64,000 nucleotides of DNA from Nematostella vectensis (taxonomy: Eukaryota; Cnidaria; Anthozoa; Actiniaria; Edwardsiidae): the NCBI RefSeq assembly GCF_932526225.1, contig NC_064041.1, positions 17,111,888 through 17,175,887 of the forward strand. The letters are read 5' to 3'. Below, piece after piece: positions 38,100-52,139 of the stretch (position 1 is its first letter; every line of letters starts with the position of its first letter). The notes under the pieces are model-generated. The model saw only the letters and a list, made by a program, of their open reading frames with translations, ran no database searches and was not told where the DNA came from. The position numbers and the translations under genes were made by a program.

Positions 38100-39960
38100 G
38101 TTACATTCGGGAATTTGTTTTACGAGTGTAACTTCCAAAAGGTTACAATCGATAATTTTTTTTCCGAATGTAAATTCCAAAAAGTAACATTAAGAAAAAT
38201 AAAACAGTATACTCGGAAAAAAAGGTATATCAATCTATCGAGCGCTATGCTCTATGTTAGAATCTACTTAATCAAGTTATACAAGGAATCTAGTTAGTTC
38301 TTGTGTGAATAAAATATGTACAGGATCCTGAAAAAAGCATGAGCACATCAAAGATGCTGAGAGTACATAAAAATGTCCCTATACCTTCTTTTTATGTCAT
38401 GACACACCAAGAACAGTATAATTAAGTATCGATATTTAAAAAAAAAATAAAGAATAAAAAAATAGGCTATCAGCGGGAATCGAACCCGGGTCGTTGCGTT
38501 AGTAGTCAAGTGCCCGAAACGAAAGACTAACGTGGCATTGCTGAAGGGATTTGTAATGAAAATTACTTTTAATACTATTGGTATCGTAAACTACCCCAAG
38601 CAAAGTCACCATCGGACTGGAGGTTACATTCGGGAAAAGCTTCAGGGTTACATTCGGGAATTTGTTTTACGAGTGTAACCTCCAAAAGGTTACAATCGAT
38701 AATTTTTTTTCCGAATGTAAATTCCAAAAAGTAACATTAGGAAAAATTAAACAGTATACTCGGAAAAAAAGGTATATCAATCTTTCGAGCGCTATGCTCT
38801 ATGTTAGAATCTACTTAATCAAGTTATCCAAGGAATCTAGTTAGTTCTTGTGTGCATAAAATATGTACAGGATCCTGAACAAAGCATGAGCACATCAAAG
38901 ATGCTGAGAGTACATAAACATGTCCCTATACCTTCTTTTTATGTCATGACACACCAAGAACAGTATAATTAAGTATCGATATTTAAAAAAAAAATAAAGA
39001 AAAAAAATAGGCTATCAGCGGGAATCGAACCCGGGTAGCTGCGTTAGTAGTCAAGTGCCCGCAACAAAAGACTAACGTGGCATTGCTGAAGGGAATTGTA
39101 ATGAAAATTACTTTTAATACTATTGGTATCGTAAACTATCCCATGCAAAGTCACCATCGGACTGGAGGTTACATTCGGGAAAAGCTTCAGGGTTACATTC
39201 GGGAATTTGTTTTACGAGTGTAACCTCCAAAAGGTTACAATCGATAATTTTTTTTCCGAATGTAAATTCCAAAAAGTAACATTAGGAAAAATAAAACAGT
39301 ATACTCGGAAAAAAAGGTATATCAATCTATCGAGCGCTATGCTCTATGTTAGAATCTACTTAATCAAGTTATCCAAGGAATCTAGTTAGTTCTTGTGTGC
39401 ATAAAATATGTACAGGATCCTGAACAAAGCATGAGCACATCAAAGATGCTGAGAGTACATAAAAATGTCCCTATACCTTCTTTTTATATCATGACACACC
39501 AAGAACAGTATAATTAAGTATCGATATTTAAAAAAAAAATTAAAGAAAAAAAATTGGCTATCAGCGGGAATCGAACCTGGGTCGCTGCGTTAGTAGTCAA
39601 GTGCCCGCAACGAAAGACTAACGTGGCATTGCTGAAGGGAATTGTAATGAAAATTAGTTTTAATACTATTGGTATCGTAAACTATCCCAAGCAAAGTCAC
39701 CATCGGACTGGAGGTTACATTCGGGAAAAGCTTAAGGGTTACATTCGGGAATTTGTTTTACGAGTGTAACCTCCAAAAGGTTATTTTTTTCCGAATGTAA
39801 ATTCCAAAAAGTAACATTAGGAAAAATAAAACAGTATACTCGGAAAAAAAGGTATATCAATCTATCGAGCGCTATGCTCTATGTTAGAATCTACTTAATC
39901 AAGTTATCCAAGGAATCTAGTTAGTTCTTGTGTGCATAAAATATGTACAGGATCCTGAAC
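38100..39960 (+). repeat. Recurrent 4-monomer module P-Q-R-S (example)
   Basis: Four monomers occur in fixed order. P has GTGTGAATAAAATATG and CTGAAAAAAGC. Q has ATCTTTCGAGCG and ATAAACATG. R has CCCATGCAAAG, and its following A-tract side carries TATATCATG. S has the 11-bp deletion. The module is seen at about 31.6-33.4, 35.4-37.2, 38.1-39.96, 41.9-43.8 and, with some drift, 52.9-54.6 and 58.4-60.1 kb. A partial P-Q lies at about 47.0-47.6 kb. Confidence 0.75.
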
Positions 39961-42900
39961 AAAGCATGAGCACATCAAAGATGCTGAGAGTACATAAAAA
40001 TGTCCCTATACCTTCTTTTTATGTCATGACACTCCAAGAACAGTATAATTAAGTATCGATATTTAAAAAAAAAATAAAGAAAAATAAAATAGGCTATCAG
40101 CGGGAATCGAACCCGGGTCGCTGCGTTAGTAGTCAAGTGCCCGCAACGAAAGACTAACGTGGCATTGCTGAAGGGATTTGTAATGAAAAATACTTTTAAT
40201 ACTATTGGTATCGTAAACTATCCCAAGCAAAGTCACAAATCGGACTGGAGGTTACATTCGGGAAAAGCTTCAGGGTTACATTCGGGAATTTGTTTTACGA
40301 GTCTAACTTCCAAAACGTTACCATCGATAATTTTTTTTCCGAATGTAAATTCCAAAATGTAACATTAGGAAAAATAAAACAGTATACTCTGAAAAAAAGG
40401 TATATCAATCTATCGAGCGCTATGCTCTATATTAGAATCTACTTAATCAAGTTATCCAAGGAATCTAGTTAGTTCTTGTGTGCATAAAATATGTACAGGA
40501 TCCTGAAAAAAGCATGAGCACATCAAAGATGCTGAGAGTACATAAAAATGTCCCTATACCTTCTTTTTATGTCATGACACACCAAGAACAGTATAATTAA
40601 GTATCGATATTTAAAAAAAAAATAAAGAAAAAAAAAAAAACTATCAGCGGGAATCGAACCCGGGTCGCTGCGTTAGTAGTCAAGTGCCCGCAACGAAAGA
40701 CTAACGTGGCATTGCTGAAGGGAATTGTAATGAAAATTACTTTTAATACTATTGGTATCGTAAACTATCCCAAGCAAAGTCACCATCGGACTGGAGGTTA
40801 CATTCGGGAAAAGCTTCAGGGTTACATTCGGGAACTTGTTTTACGAGTGTAACCTCCAAAAGGTTACAATCGATAATTTTTTTTCCGAATGTAAATTCCA
40901 AAAAGTAACATTAAGAAAAATAAAACAGTATACTCGGAAAAAAAGGTATATCAATCTATCGAGCGCTATGCTCTATGTTAGAATCTACTTAATCAAGTTA
41001 TCCAAGGAATCTAGTTAGTTCTTGTGTGCATAAAATATGTACAGGATCCTGAACAAAGCATGAGCACATCAAAGATGCTGAGAGTACATAAAAATGTCCC
41101 TATACCTTCTTTTTATGTCATGACACACCAAGAACAGTATAATTAAGTATCGATATTTAAAAAAAAAAATAAAGAAAACAAATAGGCTATCAGCGGGAAT
41201 CGAACCCGGGTAGCTGCGTTAGTAGTCAAGTGCCCGAAACGAAAGACTAACGTGGCATTGCTGAAGGGATTTGTAATGAAAATTACTTTTAATACTATTG
41301 GTATCGTAAACTATCCCAAGCAAAGTCACCATGGGACTGGAGGTTACATTCGGGAAAGGCTTCAGGGTTACATTCGGGAACTTGTTTTACGAGTGTAACT
41401 TCCAAAAGGTTACAATCGATATTTTTTTTTTCCGAATGTAAATTCCAAAAAGTAACATTAGGAAAAATAAAACAGTATACTCGGAAAAAAAGGTATATCA
41501 ATCTATAGAGCGCTATGCTCTATGTTAGAATCTACTTAATCAAGTTATACAAGGAATCTAGTTAGTTCTTGTGTGAATAAAATATGTACAGGATCCTGAA
41601 AAAAGCATGAGCACATCAAAGATGCTGAGAGTACATAAAAATGTCCCTATACCTTCTTTTTATGTCATGACACACCAAGAACAGTATAATTAAGTATCGA
41701 TATAAAAAAAATAAAGAAAAAAAATAGGCTATCAGCGGGAATCGAACCCGGGTAGCTGCGTTAGTAGTCAAGTGCCCGCAACGAAAGACTAACGTGGCAT
41801 TGCTGAAGGGATTTGTAATGAAAATTACTTTTAATACTATTGGTATCGTAAACTATCCCAAGCAAAGTCACCATCGGACTGGAGGTTACATTCGGGAAAG
41901 GCTTCAGGGTTACATTCGGGAATTTGTTTTACGAGTGTAACTTCCAAAAGGTTACAATCGATAATTTTTTTTCCGAATGTAAATTCCAAAAAGTAACATT
42001 AAGAAAAATAAAACAGTATACTCGGAAAAAAAGGTATATCATTCTATCGAGCGCTATGCTCTATGTTAGAATCTACTTAATCAAGTTATACAAGGAATCT
42101 AGTTAGTTCTTGTGTGAATAAAATATGTACAGGATCCTGAAAAAAGCATGAGCACATCAAAGATGCTGAGAGTACATAAAAATGTCCCTATACCTTCTTT
42201 TTATGTCATGACACACCAAGAACAGTATAATTAAGTATCGATATTTAAAAAAAAAATAAAGAATAAAAAAATAGGCTATCAGCGGGAATCGAACCCGGGT
42301 CGTTGCGTTAGTAGTCAAGTGCCCGAAACGAAAGACTAACGTGGCATTGCTGAAGGGATTTGTAATGAAAATTTTCTTTTAATACTATTGGTATCGTAAA
42401 CTACCCCAAGCAAAGTCACCATCGGACTGGAGGTTACATTCGGGAAAAGCTTCAGGGTTACATTCGGGAATTTGTTTTACGAGTGTAACTTCCAAAAGGT
42501 TACAATCGATAATTTTTTTTCCGAATGTAAATTCCAAAAAGTAACATTAGGAAAAATTAAACAGTATACTCGGAAAAAAAGGTATATCAATCTTTAGAGC
42601 GCTATGCTCTATGTTAGAATCTACTTAATCAAGTTATCCAAGGAATCTAGTTAGTTCTTGTGTGCATAAAATATGTACAGGATCCTGAACAAAGCATGAG
42701 CACATCAAAGATGCTGAGAGTACATAAACATGTCCCTATACCTTCTTTTTATGTCATGACACACCAAGAACAGTATAATTAAGTATCGATATTTAAAAAA
42801 AAAATAAAGAAAAAAAATAGGCTATCAGCGGGAATCGAACCCGGGTAGCTGCGTTAGTAGTCAAGTGCCCGCAACAAAAGACTAACGTGGCATTGCTGAA

Positions 42901-43169
42901 GGGAATTGTAATGAAAATTACTTTTAATACTATTGGTATCGTAAACTATCCCATGCAAAGTCACCATCGGACTGGAGGTTACATTCGGGAAAAGCTTCAG
43001 GGTTACATTCGGGAATTTGTTTTACGAGTGTAACCTCCAAAAGGTTACAATCGATAATTTTTTTTCCGAATGTAAATTCCAAAAAGTAACATTAGGAAAA
43101 ATAAAACAGTATACTCGGAAAAAAAGGTATATCAATCTATCGAGCGCTATGCTCTATGTTAGAATCTAC

Positions 43170-44798
43170 TTAATCAAGTTATCCAAGGAATCTAGTTAGT
43201 TCTTGTGTGCATAAAATATGTACAGGATCCTGAACAAAGCATGAGCACATCAAAGATGCTGAGAGTACATAAAAATGTCCCTATACCTTCTTTTTATATC
43301 ATGACACACCAAGAACAGTATAATTAAGTATCGATATTTAAAAAAAAAATTAAAGAAAAAAAATTGGCTATCAGCGGGAATCGAACCTGGGTCGCTGCGT
43401 TAGTAGTCAAGTGCCCGCAACGAAAGACTAACGTGGCATTGCTGAAGGGAATTGTAATGAAAATTAGTTTTAATACTATTGGTATCGTAAACTATCCCAA
43501 GCAAAGTCACCATCGGACTGGAGGTTACATTCGGGAAAAGCTTAAGGGTTACATTCGGGAATTTGTTTTACGAGTGTAACCTCCAAAAGGTTATTTTTTT
43601 CCGAATGTAAATTCCAAAAAGTAACATTAGGAAAAATAAAACAGTATACTCGGAAAAAAAGGTATATCAATCTATCGAGCGCTATGCTCTATGTTAGAAT
43701 CTACTTAATCAAGTTATCCAAGGAATCTAGTTAGTTCTTGTGTGCATAAAATATGTACAGGATCCTGAACAAAGCATGAGCACATCAAAGATGCTGAGAG
43801 TACATAAAAATGTCCCTATACCTTCTTTTTATGTCATGACACTCCAAGAACAGTATAATTAAGTATCGATATTTAAAAAAAAAATAAAGAAAAAAAAAAA
43901 AAAACTATCAGCGGGAATCGAACCCGGGTCGCTGCGTTAGTAGTCAAGTGCCCGCAACGAAAGACTAACGTGGCATTGCTGAAGGGAATTGTAATGAAAA
44001 TTACTTTTAATACTATTGGTATCGTAAACTATCCCAAGCAAAGTCACCATCGGACTGGAGGTTACATTCGGGAAAAGCTTCAGGGTTACATTCGGGAACT
44101 TGTTTTACGAGTGTAACCTCCAAAAGGTTACAATCGATAATTTTTTTTCCGAATGTAAATTACAAAAAGTAACATTAGGAAAAATAAAACAGTATACTCG
44201 GAAAAAAGGTATATCAATCTATCGAGCGCTATGCTCTATGTTAGAATCTACTTAATCAAGTTATCCAAGGAATCTAGTTAGTTCTTGTGTGCATAAAATA
44301 TGTACAGGATCCTGAACAAAGCATGAGCACATCAAAGATGCTGAGAGTACATAAAAATGTCCCTATACCTTCTTTTTATGTCATGACACACCAAGAACAG
44401 TATAATTAAGTATCGATATTTAAAAAAAAAAATAAAGAAAACAAATAGGCTATCAGCGGGAATCGAACCCGGGTAGCTGCGTTAGTAGTCAAGTGCCCGA
44501 AACGAAAGACTAACGTGGCATTGCTGAAGGGATTTGTAATGAAAATTACTTTTAATACTATTGGTATCGTAAACTATCCCAAGCAAAGTCACCATGGGAC
44601 TGGAGGTTACATTCGGGAAAGGCTTCAGGGTTACATTCGGGAACTTGTTTTACGAGTGTAACTTCCAAAAGGTTACAATCGATATTTTTTTTTTCCGAAT
44701 GTAAATTCCAAAAAGTAACATTAGGAAAAATAAAACAGTATACTCGGAAAAAAAGGTATATCAATCTATCGAGCGCTATGCTCTATGTTAGAATCTAC
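43170..44798 (+). repeat. 3-monomer higher-order repeat (1,629 bp), copy 1
   Basis: GGATCC sites 43225, 43760, 44307 and 44854 each recur at +1,629. Shared markers are AAATTGGCTATC, GAACCTGGG, GCTTAAGGG, the 11-bp deletion, the A-run replacement of TAGG before CTATCAGC, GGGAACTTG, AAATTACAAAAAG, and CATGGGACTGG. Confidence 0.92.
43891..43974 (-). pseudogene. tRNA relic with 3' end overwritten by A-run
   Basis: The usual ATAGGCTATCAGC reads AAAAAACTATCAGC on the + strand, so the last bases of the relic's 3' acceptor side (GCC on the minus strand) are replaced by T residues and merge with the terminator-like run. The same change is at about 40,630-40,642 and 45,523-45,533, spread by block duplication. 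Confidence 0.7.
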
Positions 44799-46427
44799 TT
44801 AATCAAGTTATCCAAGGAATCTAGTTAGTTCTTGTGTGCATAAAATATGTACAGGATCCTGAACAAAGCATGAGCACATCAAAGATGCTGAGAGTACATA
44901 AAAATGTCCCTATACCTTCTTTTTATATCATGACACACCAAGAACAGTATAATTAAGTATCGATATTTAAAAAAAAAATTAAAGAAAAAAAATTGGCTAT
45001 CAGCGGGAATCGAACCTGGGTCGCTGCGTTAGTAGTCAAGTGCCCGCAACGAAAGACTAACGTGGCATTGCTGAAGGGAATTGTAATGAAAATTAGTTTT
45101 AATACTATTGGTATCGTAAACTATCCCAAGCAAAGTCACCATCGGACTGGAGGTTACATTCGGGAAAAGCTTAAGGGTTACATTCGGGAATTTGTTTTAC
45201 GAGTGTAACCTCCAAAAGGTTATTTTTTTCCGAATGTAAATTCCAAAAAGTAACATTAGGAAAAATAAAACAGTATACTCGGAAAAAAAGGTATATCAAT
45301 CTATCGAGCGCTATGCTCTATGTTAGAATCTACTTAATCAAGTTATCCAAGGAATCTAGTTAGTTCTTGTGTGCATAAAATATGTACAGGATCCTGAACA
45401 AAGCATGAGCACATCAAAGATGCTGAGAGTACATAAAAATGTCCCTATACCTTCTTTTTATGTCATGACACTCCAAGAACAGTATAATTAAGTATCGATA
45501 TTTAAAAAAAAAATAAAGAAAAAAAAAAAAAAACTATCAGCGGGAATCGAACCCGGGTCGCTGCGTTAGTAGTCAAGTGCCCGCAACGAAAGACTAACGT
45601 GGCATTGCTGAAGGGAATTGTAATGAAAATTACTTTTAATACTATTGGTATCGTAAACTATCCCAAGCAAAGTCACCATCGGACTGGAGGTTACATTCGG
45701 GAAAAGCTTCAGGGTTACATTCGGGAACTTGTTTTACGAGTGTAACCTCCAAAAGGTTACAATCGATAATTTTTTTTCCGAATGTAAATTACAAAAAGTA
45801 ACATTAGGAAAAATAAAACAGTATACTCGGAAAAAAGGTATATCAATCTATCGAGCGCTATGCTCTATGTTAGAATCTACTTAATCAAGTTATCCAAGGA
45901 ATCTAGTTAGTTCTTGTGTGCATAAAATATGTACAGGATCCTGAACAAAGCATGAGCACATCAAAGATGCTGAGAGTACATAAAAATGTCCCTATACCTT
46001 CTTTTTATGTCATGACACACCAAGAACAGTATAATTAAGTATCGATATTTAAAAAAAAAAATAAAGAAAACAAATAGGCTATCAGCGGGAATCGAACCCG
46101 GGTAGCTGCGTTAGTAGTCAAGTGCCCGAAACGAAAGACTAACGTGGCATTGCTGAAGGGATTTGTAATGAAAATTACTTTTAATACTATTGGTATCGTA
46201 AACTATCCCAAGCAAAGTCACCATGGGACTGGAGGTTACATTCGGGAAAGGCTTCAGGGTTACATTCGGGAACTTGTTTTACGAGTGTAACTTCCAAAAG
46301 GTTACAATCGATATTTTTTTTTTCCGAATGTAAATTCCAAAAAGTAACATTAGGAAAAATAAAACAGTATACTCGGAAAAAAAGGTATATCAATCTATCG
46401 AGCGCTATGCTCTATGTTAGAATCTAC
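44799..46427 (+). repeat. 3-monomer higher-order repeat (1,629 bp), copy 2
   Basis: Tandem copy of 43,170-44,798. It ends near 46,440, where TTATACAAGG replaces TTATCCAAGG and the P-type monomer resumes. Confidence 0.92.
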
Positions 46428-47712
46428 TTAATCAAGTTATACAAGGAATCTAGTTAGTTCTTGTGTGAATAAAATATGTACAGGATCCTGAAAAAAGCAT
46501 GAGCACATCAAAGATGCTGAGAGTACATAAAAATGTCCCTATACCTTCTTTTTATGTCATGACACACCAAGAACAGTATAATTAAGTATCGATATAAAAA
46601 AAATAAAGAAAAAAAAATAGTCTATCAGCGGGAATCGAACCCGGGTAGCTGCGTTAGTAGTCAAGTGCCCGCAACGAAAGACTAACGTGGCATTGCTGAA
46701 GGGATTTGTAATGAAAATTACTTTTAATACTATTGGTATCGTAAACTATCCCAAGCAAAGTCACCATCGGACTGGAGGTTACATTCGGGAAAGGCTTCAG
46801 GGTTACATTCGGGAATTTGTTTTACGAGTGTAACTTACAAAAGGTTACAATCGATAATTTTTTTTCCGAATGTAAATTCCAAAAAGTAACATTAAGAAAA
46901 ATAAAACAGTATACTCGGAAAAAAAAGGTATATCAATCTATCGAGCGCTATGCTCTATGTTAGAATCTACTTAATCAAGTTATACAAGGAATCTAGTTAG
47001 TTCTTGTGTGAATAAAATATGTACAGGATCCTGAAAAAAGCATGAGCACATCAAAGATGCTGAGAGTACATAAAAATGTCCCTATACCTTCTTTTTATGT
47101 CATGACACACCAAGAACAGTATAATTAAGTATCGATATTTAAAAAAAAAATAAAGAATAAAAAAATAGGCTATCAGCGGGAATCGAACCCGGGTCGTTGC
47201 GTTAGTAGTCAAGTGCCCGAAACGAAAGACTAACGTGGCATTGCTGAAGGGATTTGTAATGAAAATTACTTTTAATACTATTGGTATCGTAAACTACCCC
47301 AAGCAAAGTCACCATCGGACTGGAGGTTACATTCGGGAAAAGCTTCAGGGTTACATTCGGGAATTTGTTTTACGAGTGTAACTTCCAAAAGGTTACAATC
47401 GATAATTTTTTTTCCAAATGTAAATTCCAAAAAGTAACATTAGGAAAAATTAAACAGTATACTCGGAAAAAAAGGTATATCAATCTTTCGAGCGCTATGC
47501 TCTATGTTAGAATCTACTTAATCAAGTTATCCAAGGAATCTAGTTAGTTCTTGTGTGCATAAAATATGTACAGGATCCTGAACAAAGCATGAGCACATCA
47601 AAGATGCTGAGAGTACATAAACATGTCCCTATACCTTCTTTTTATGTCATGACACACCAAGAACAGTATAATTAAGTATCGATATTTAAAAAAAAAATAA
47701 AGAAAACAAATA

Positions 47713-47784
47713 GGCTATCAGCGGGAATCCAACCCGGGTAGCTGCGTTAGTAGTCAAGTGCCCGAAACGAAAGACTAACGTGGC
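47713..47784 (-). pseudogene. tRNA relic, B-box variant GGTTGGATTCC
   Basis: The + strand AATCCAACCC in place of AATCGAACCC changes the invariant C of the T loop motif TTCGA to G on the minus strand. The same variant occurs at 54784-54855, 60212-60283 and 60747-60818, always in monomers that also carry AAAACAAATAGG and CATGGGACTGG, so it spread by duplication of one founder. Confidence 0.75.
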
Positions 47785-47799
47785 ATTGCTGAAGGGATT

Positions 47800-49005
47800 T
47801 GTAATGAAAATTACTTTTAATACTATTGGTATCGTAAACTATCCCAAGCAAAGTCACCATGGGACTGGAGGTTACATTCGGGAAAGGCTTCAGGGTTACC
47901 TTCGGGAATTTGTTTTACGAGTGTAACTTCCAAAAGGTTACAATCGATAATTTTTTTTTCCGAATGTAAATTCCAAAAAGTAACATTAGGAAAAATAAAA
48001 CAGTATACTCGGAAAAAAGGGTATATCAATCTATCGAGCGCTATGCTCTATGTTAGAATCTACTTAATCAAGTTATACAAGGAATCTAGTTAGTTCTTGT
48101 ATGAATAAAATATGTACAGGATCCTGAAAAAAGCATGAGCACATCAAAGATGCTGAGAGTACATAAAAATGTCCCTATACCTTCTTTTTATGTCATGACA
48201 CACCAAGAACAGTATAATTAAGTATCGCTATAAAAAAAAATAAAGAAAAAAAAATAGGCTATCAGCGGGAATCGAACCCGGGTAGCTGCGTTAGTAGTCA
48301 AGTGCCCGCAACGAAAGACTAACGTGGCATTGCTGAAGGGATTTGTAATGAAAATTACTTTTAATACTATTGGTATCGTAAACTATCCCAAGCAAAGTCA
48401 CCATCGGACTGGAGGTTACATTCGGGAAAGGCTTCAGGGTTACATTCGGGAATTTGTTTTACGAGTGTAACTTCCAAAAGGTTACAATCGATAATTTTTT
48501 TTCCGAATGTAAATTCCAAAAAGTAACATTAAAAAAAATAAAACAGTATACTCGGAAAAAAAGGTATATCAATCTATCGAGCGCTATGCTCTATGTTAGA
48601 ATCTACTTAATCAAGTTATACAAGGAATCTAGTTAGTTCTTGTGTGAATAAAATATGTACAGGATCCTGAAAAAAGCATGAGCACATCAAAGATGCTGAG
48701 AGTACATAAAAATGTCCCTATACCTTCTTTTTATGTCATGACACACCAAGAACAGTATAATTAAGTATCGATATAAAAAAAATTAAGAAAATAAAAATAG
48801 GCTATCAGCGGGAATCGAACCCGGGTAGCTGCGTTAGTAGTCAAGTGCCCGCAACGAAAGACTAACGTGGCATTGCTGAAGGGAATTGTAATGAAAATTA
48901 CTTTTAATACTATTGGTATCGTAAACTATCCCATGCAAAGTCACCATCGGACTGGAGGTTACATTCGGGAAAAGCTTCAGGGTTACATTCGGGAATTTGT
49001 TTTAC
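47800..49005 (+). repeat. Higher-order block D, copy 1
   Basis: Matches 49,979-51,184 at offset 2,179. Private markers are CATGGGACTGG, AAAAAAGGGTATATC, TTGTATGAATAAAA, TATCGCTATAAAA and AATTAAGAAAATAAAAATAGG (the last two positioned exactly 2,179 bp apart). Confidence 0.88.
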
Positions 49006-49978
49006 GAGTCTAACTTCCAAAAGGTTACCATCGATAATTTTTTTTCCGAATGTAAATTCCAAAATGTAACATTAGGAAAAATAAAACAGTATACTCTGAA
49101 AAAAAGGTATATCAATCTATCGAGCGCTATGCTCTATATTAGAATCTACTTAATCAAGTTATCCAAGGAATCTAGTTAGTTCTTGTGTGCATAAAATATG
49201 TACAGGATCCTGAAAAAAGCATGAGCACATCAAAGATGCTGAGAGTACATAAAAATGTCCCTATACCTTCTTTTTATGTCATGACACACCAAGAACAGTA
49301 TAATTAAGTATCGATATTTAAAAAAAAAAATAAAGAAAAAAAAAATAGGCTATCAGCGGGAATCGAACCCGGGTCGCTGCGTTAGTAGTCAAGTGCCCGC
49401 AACGAAAGACTAACGTGGCATTGCTGAAGGGAATTGTAATGAAAATTACTTTTAATACTATTGGTATCGTAAACTATCCCAAGCAAAGTCACCATCGGAC
49501 TGGAGGTTACATTCGGGAAAAGCTTCAGGGTTACATTCGGGAATTTGTTTTACGAGTGTAACCTCCAAAAGGTTACAATCGATAATTTTTTTTCCGAATG
49601 TAAATTCCAAAAAGTAACATTAGAAAAAATAAAACAGTATACTCGGAAAAAAGGTATATCAATCTATCGAGCGCTATGCTCTATGTTAGAATCTACTTAA
49701 TCAAGTTATCCAAGGAATCTAGTTAGTTCTTGTGTGCATAAAATATGTACAGGATCCTGAACAAAGCATGAGCACATCAAAGATGCTGAGAGTACATAAA
49801 AATGTCCCTATACCTTCTTTTTATGTCATGACACACCAAGAACAGTATAATTAAGTATCGATATTTAAAAAAAAAATAAAGAAAACAAATAGGCTATCAG
49901 CGGGAATCGAACCCGGGTAGCTGCGTTAGTAGTCAAGTGCCCGAAACGAAAGACTAACGTGGCATTGCTGAAGGGATT

Positions 49979-51184
49979 TGTAATGAAAATTACTTTTAAT
50001 ACTATTGGTATCGTAAACTATCCCAAGCAAAGTCACCATGGGACTGGAGGTTACATTCGGGAAAGGCTTCAGGGTTACATTCGGGAATTTGTTTTACGAG
50101 TGTAACTTCCAAAAGGTTACAATCGATAATTTTTTTTTCCGAATGTAAATTCGAAAAAGTAACATTAGGAAAAATAAAACAGTATACTCGGAAAAAAGGG
50201 TATATCAATCTATCGAGCGCTATGCTCTATGTTAGAATCTACTTAATCAAGTTATACAAGGAATCTAGTTAGTTCTTGTATGAATAAAATATGTACAGGA
50301 TCCTGAAAAAAGCATGAGCACATCAAAGATGCTGAGAGTACATAAAAATGTCCCTATACCTTCTTTTTATGTCATGACACACCAAGAACAGTATAATTAA
50401 GTATCGCTATAAAAAAAAATAAAGAAAAAAAAATAGGCTATCAGCGGGAATCGAACCCGGGTAGCTGCGTTATTTGTCAAGTGCCCGCAACGAAAGACTA
50501 ACGTGGCATTGCTGAAGGGATTTGTAATGAAAATTACTTTTAATACTATTGGTATCGTAAACTATCCCAAGCAAAGTCACCATCGGACTGGAGGTTACAT
50601 TCGGGAAAGGCTTCAGGGTTACATTCGGGAATTTGTTTTACGAGTGTAACTTCCAAAAGGTTACAATCGATAATTTTTTTTCCGAATGTAAATTCCAAAA
50701 AGTAACATTAAGAAAAATAAAACAGTATACTCGGAAAAAAAGGTATATCAATCTATCGAGCGCTATGCTCTATGTTAGAATCTACTTAATCAAGTTATAC
50801 AAGGAATCTATTTAGTTCTTGTGTGAATAAAATATGTACAGGATCCTGAAAAAAGCATGAGCACATCAAAGATGCTGAGAGTACATAAAAATGTCCCTAT
50901 ACCTTCTTTTTATGTCATGACACACCAAGAACAGTATAATTAAGTATCGATATAAAAAAAATTAAGAAAATAAAAATAGGCTATCAGCGGGAATCGAACC
51001 CGGGTAGCTGCGTTAGTAGTCAAGTGCCCGCAACGAAAGACTAACGTGGCATTGCTGAAGGGAATTGTAATGAAAATTACTTTTAATACTATTGGTATCG
51101 TAAACTATCCCATGCAAAGTCACCATCGGACTGGAGGTTACATTCGGGAAAAGCTTCAGGGTTACATTCGGGAATTTGTTTTAC
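49979..51184 (+). repeat. Higher-order block D, copy 2
   Basis: Second copy of 47,800-49,005. Private differences include GCGTTATTTGTC near 50,470 (inside the tRNA relic, anticodon-loop region) and ATCTATTTAGTTC near 50,810. Confidence 0.88.
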
Positions 51185-52068
51185 GAGTGTAACCTCTAAA
51201 AGGTTACAATCGATTATTTTTTTTCCGAATGTAAATTCCAAAAAGTAACATTAGGAAAAATAAAACAGTATACTCTGAAAAAAAGGTATATCAATCTATC
51301 GAGCGCTATGCTCTATTTTAGAATCTACTTAATCAAGTTATCCAAGGAATCTAGTTAGTTCTTGTGTGCATAAAATATGTACAGGATCCTGAACAAAGCA
51401 TGAGCACATCAAAGATGCTGAGAGTACATAAAAATGTCCCTATACCTTCTTTTTATGTCATGACACACCAAGAACAGTATAATTAAGTATCGATATTAAA
51501 AAAAAAAAATAAAGAAAAAAAATAGGCTATCAGCGGGAATCGAACCCGGGTAGCTGCGTTAGTAGTCAAGTGCCCGCAACGAAAGACTAACGTGGCATTG
51601 CTGAAGGGAATTGTAATGAAAATTACTTTTAATACTATTGGTATCGTAAACTATCCCAAGCAAAGTCACCATCGGACTGGAGGTTACATTCGGGAAAAGC
51701 TTCAGGGTTACATTCGGGAATTTGTTTTACGAGTGTAACTTCCAAAAGGTCACAATCGATAATTTTTTTTCCGAATGTAAATTTCAAAAAGTAACATTAG
51801 GAAAAATAAAACAGTATACTCGGAAAAAAAGGTATATCAATCTATCGAGCGCTATGCTCTATGTTAGAATCTACTTAATCAAGTTATCCAAGGAATCTAG
51901 TTAGTTCTTGTGTGCATAAAATATGTACAGGATCCTGAACAAAGCATGAGCACATCAAAGATGCTGAGAGTACATAAAAATGTCCCTATACCTTCTTTTT
52001 ATATCATGACACACCAAGAACAGTATAATTAAGTATCGATATTTAAAAAAAAATAAAGAAAAAAAATA

Positions 52069-52139
52069 GGCTATCAGCGGGAATGAACCCGGGTCGCTGC
52101 GTTAGTAGTCAAGTGCCCGCAACGAAAGACTAACGTGGC
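52069..52139 (-). pseudogene. tRNA relic with 1-bp B-box deletion
   Basis: GGGAATGAACCC lacks the C of AATCGAACCC, so the relic is 71 nt and the minus-strand T loop loses the G of TTCGA. The same deletion occurs at 62932-63002. Both lie next to monomers with AAGGTCACAATCG and AAATTTCAAAAAG, showing a duplication about 10,860 bp apart. Confidence 0.8.
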
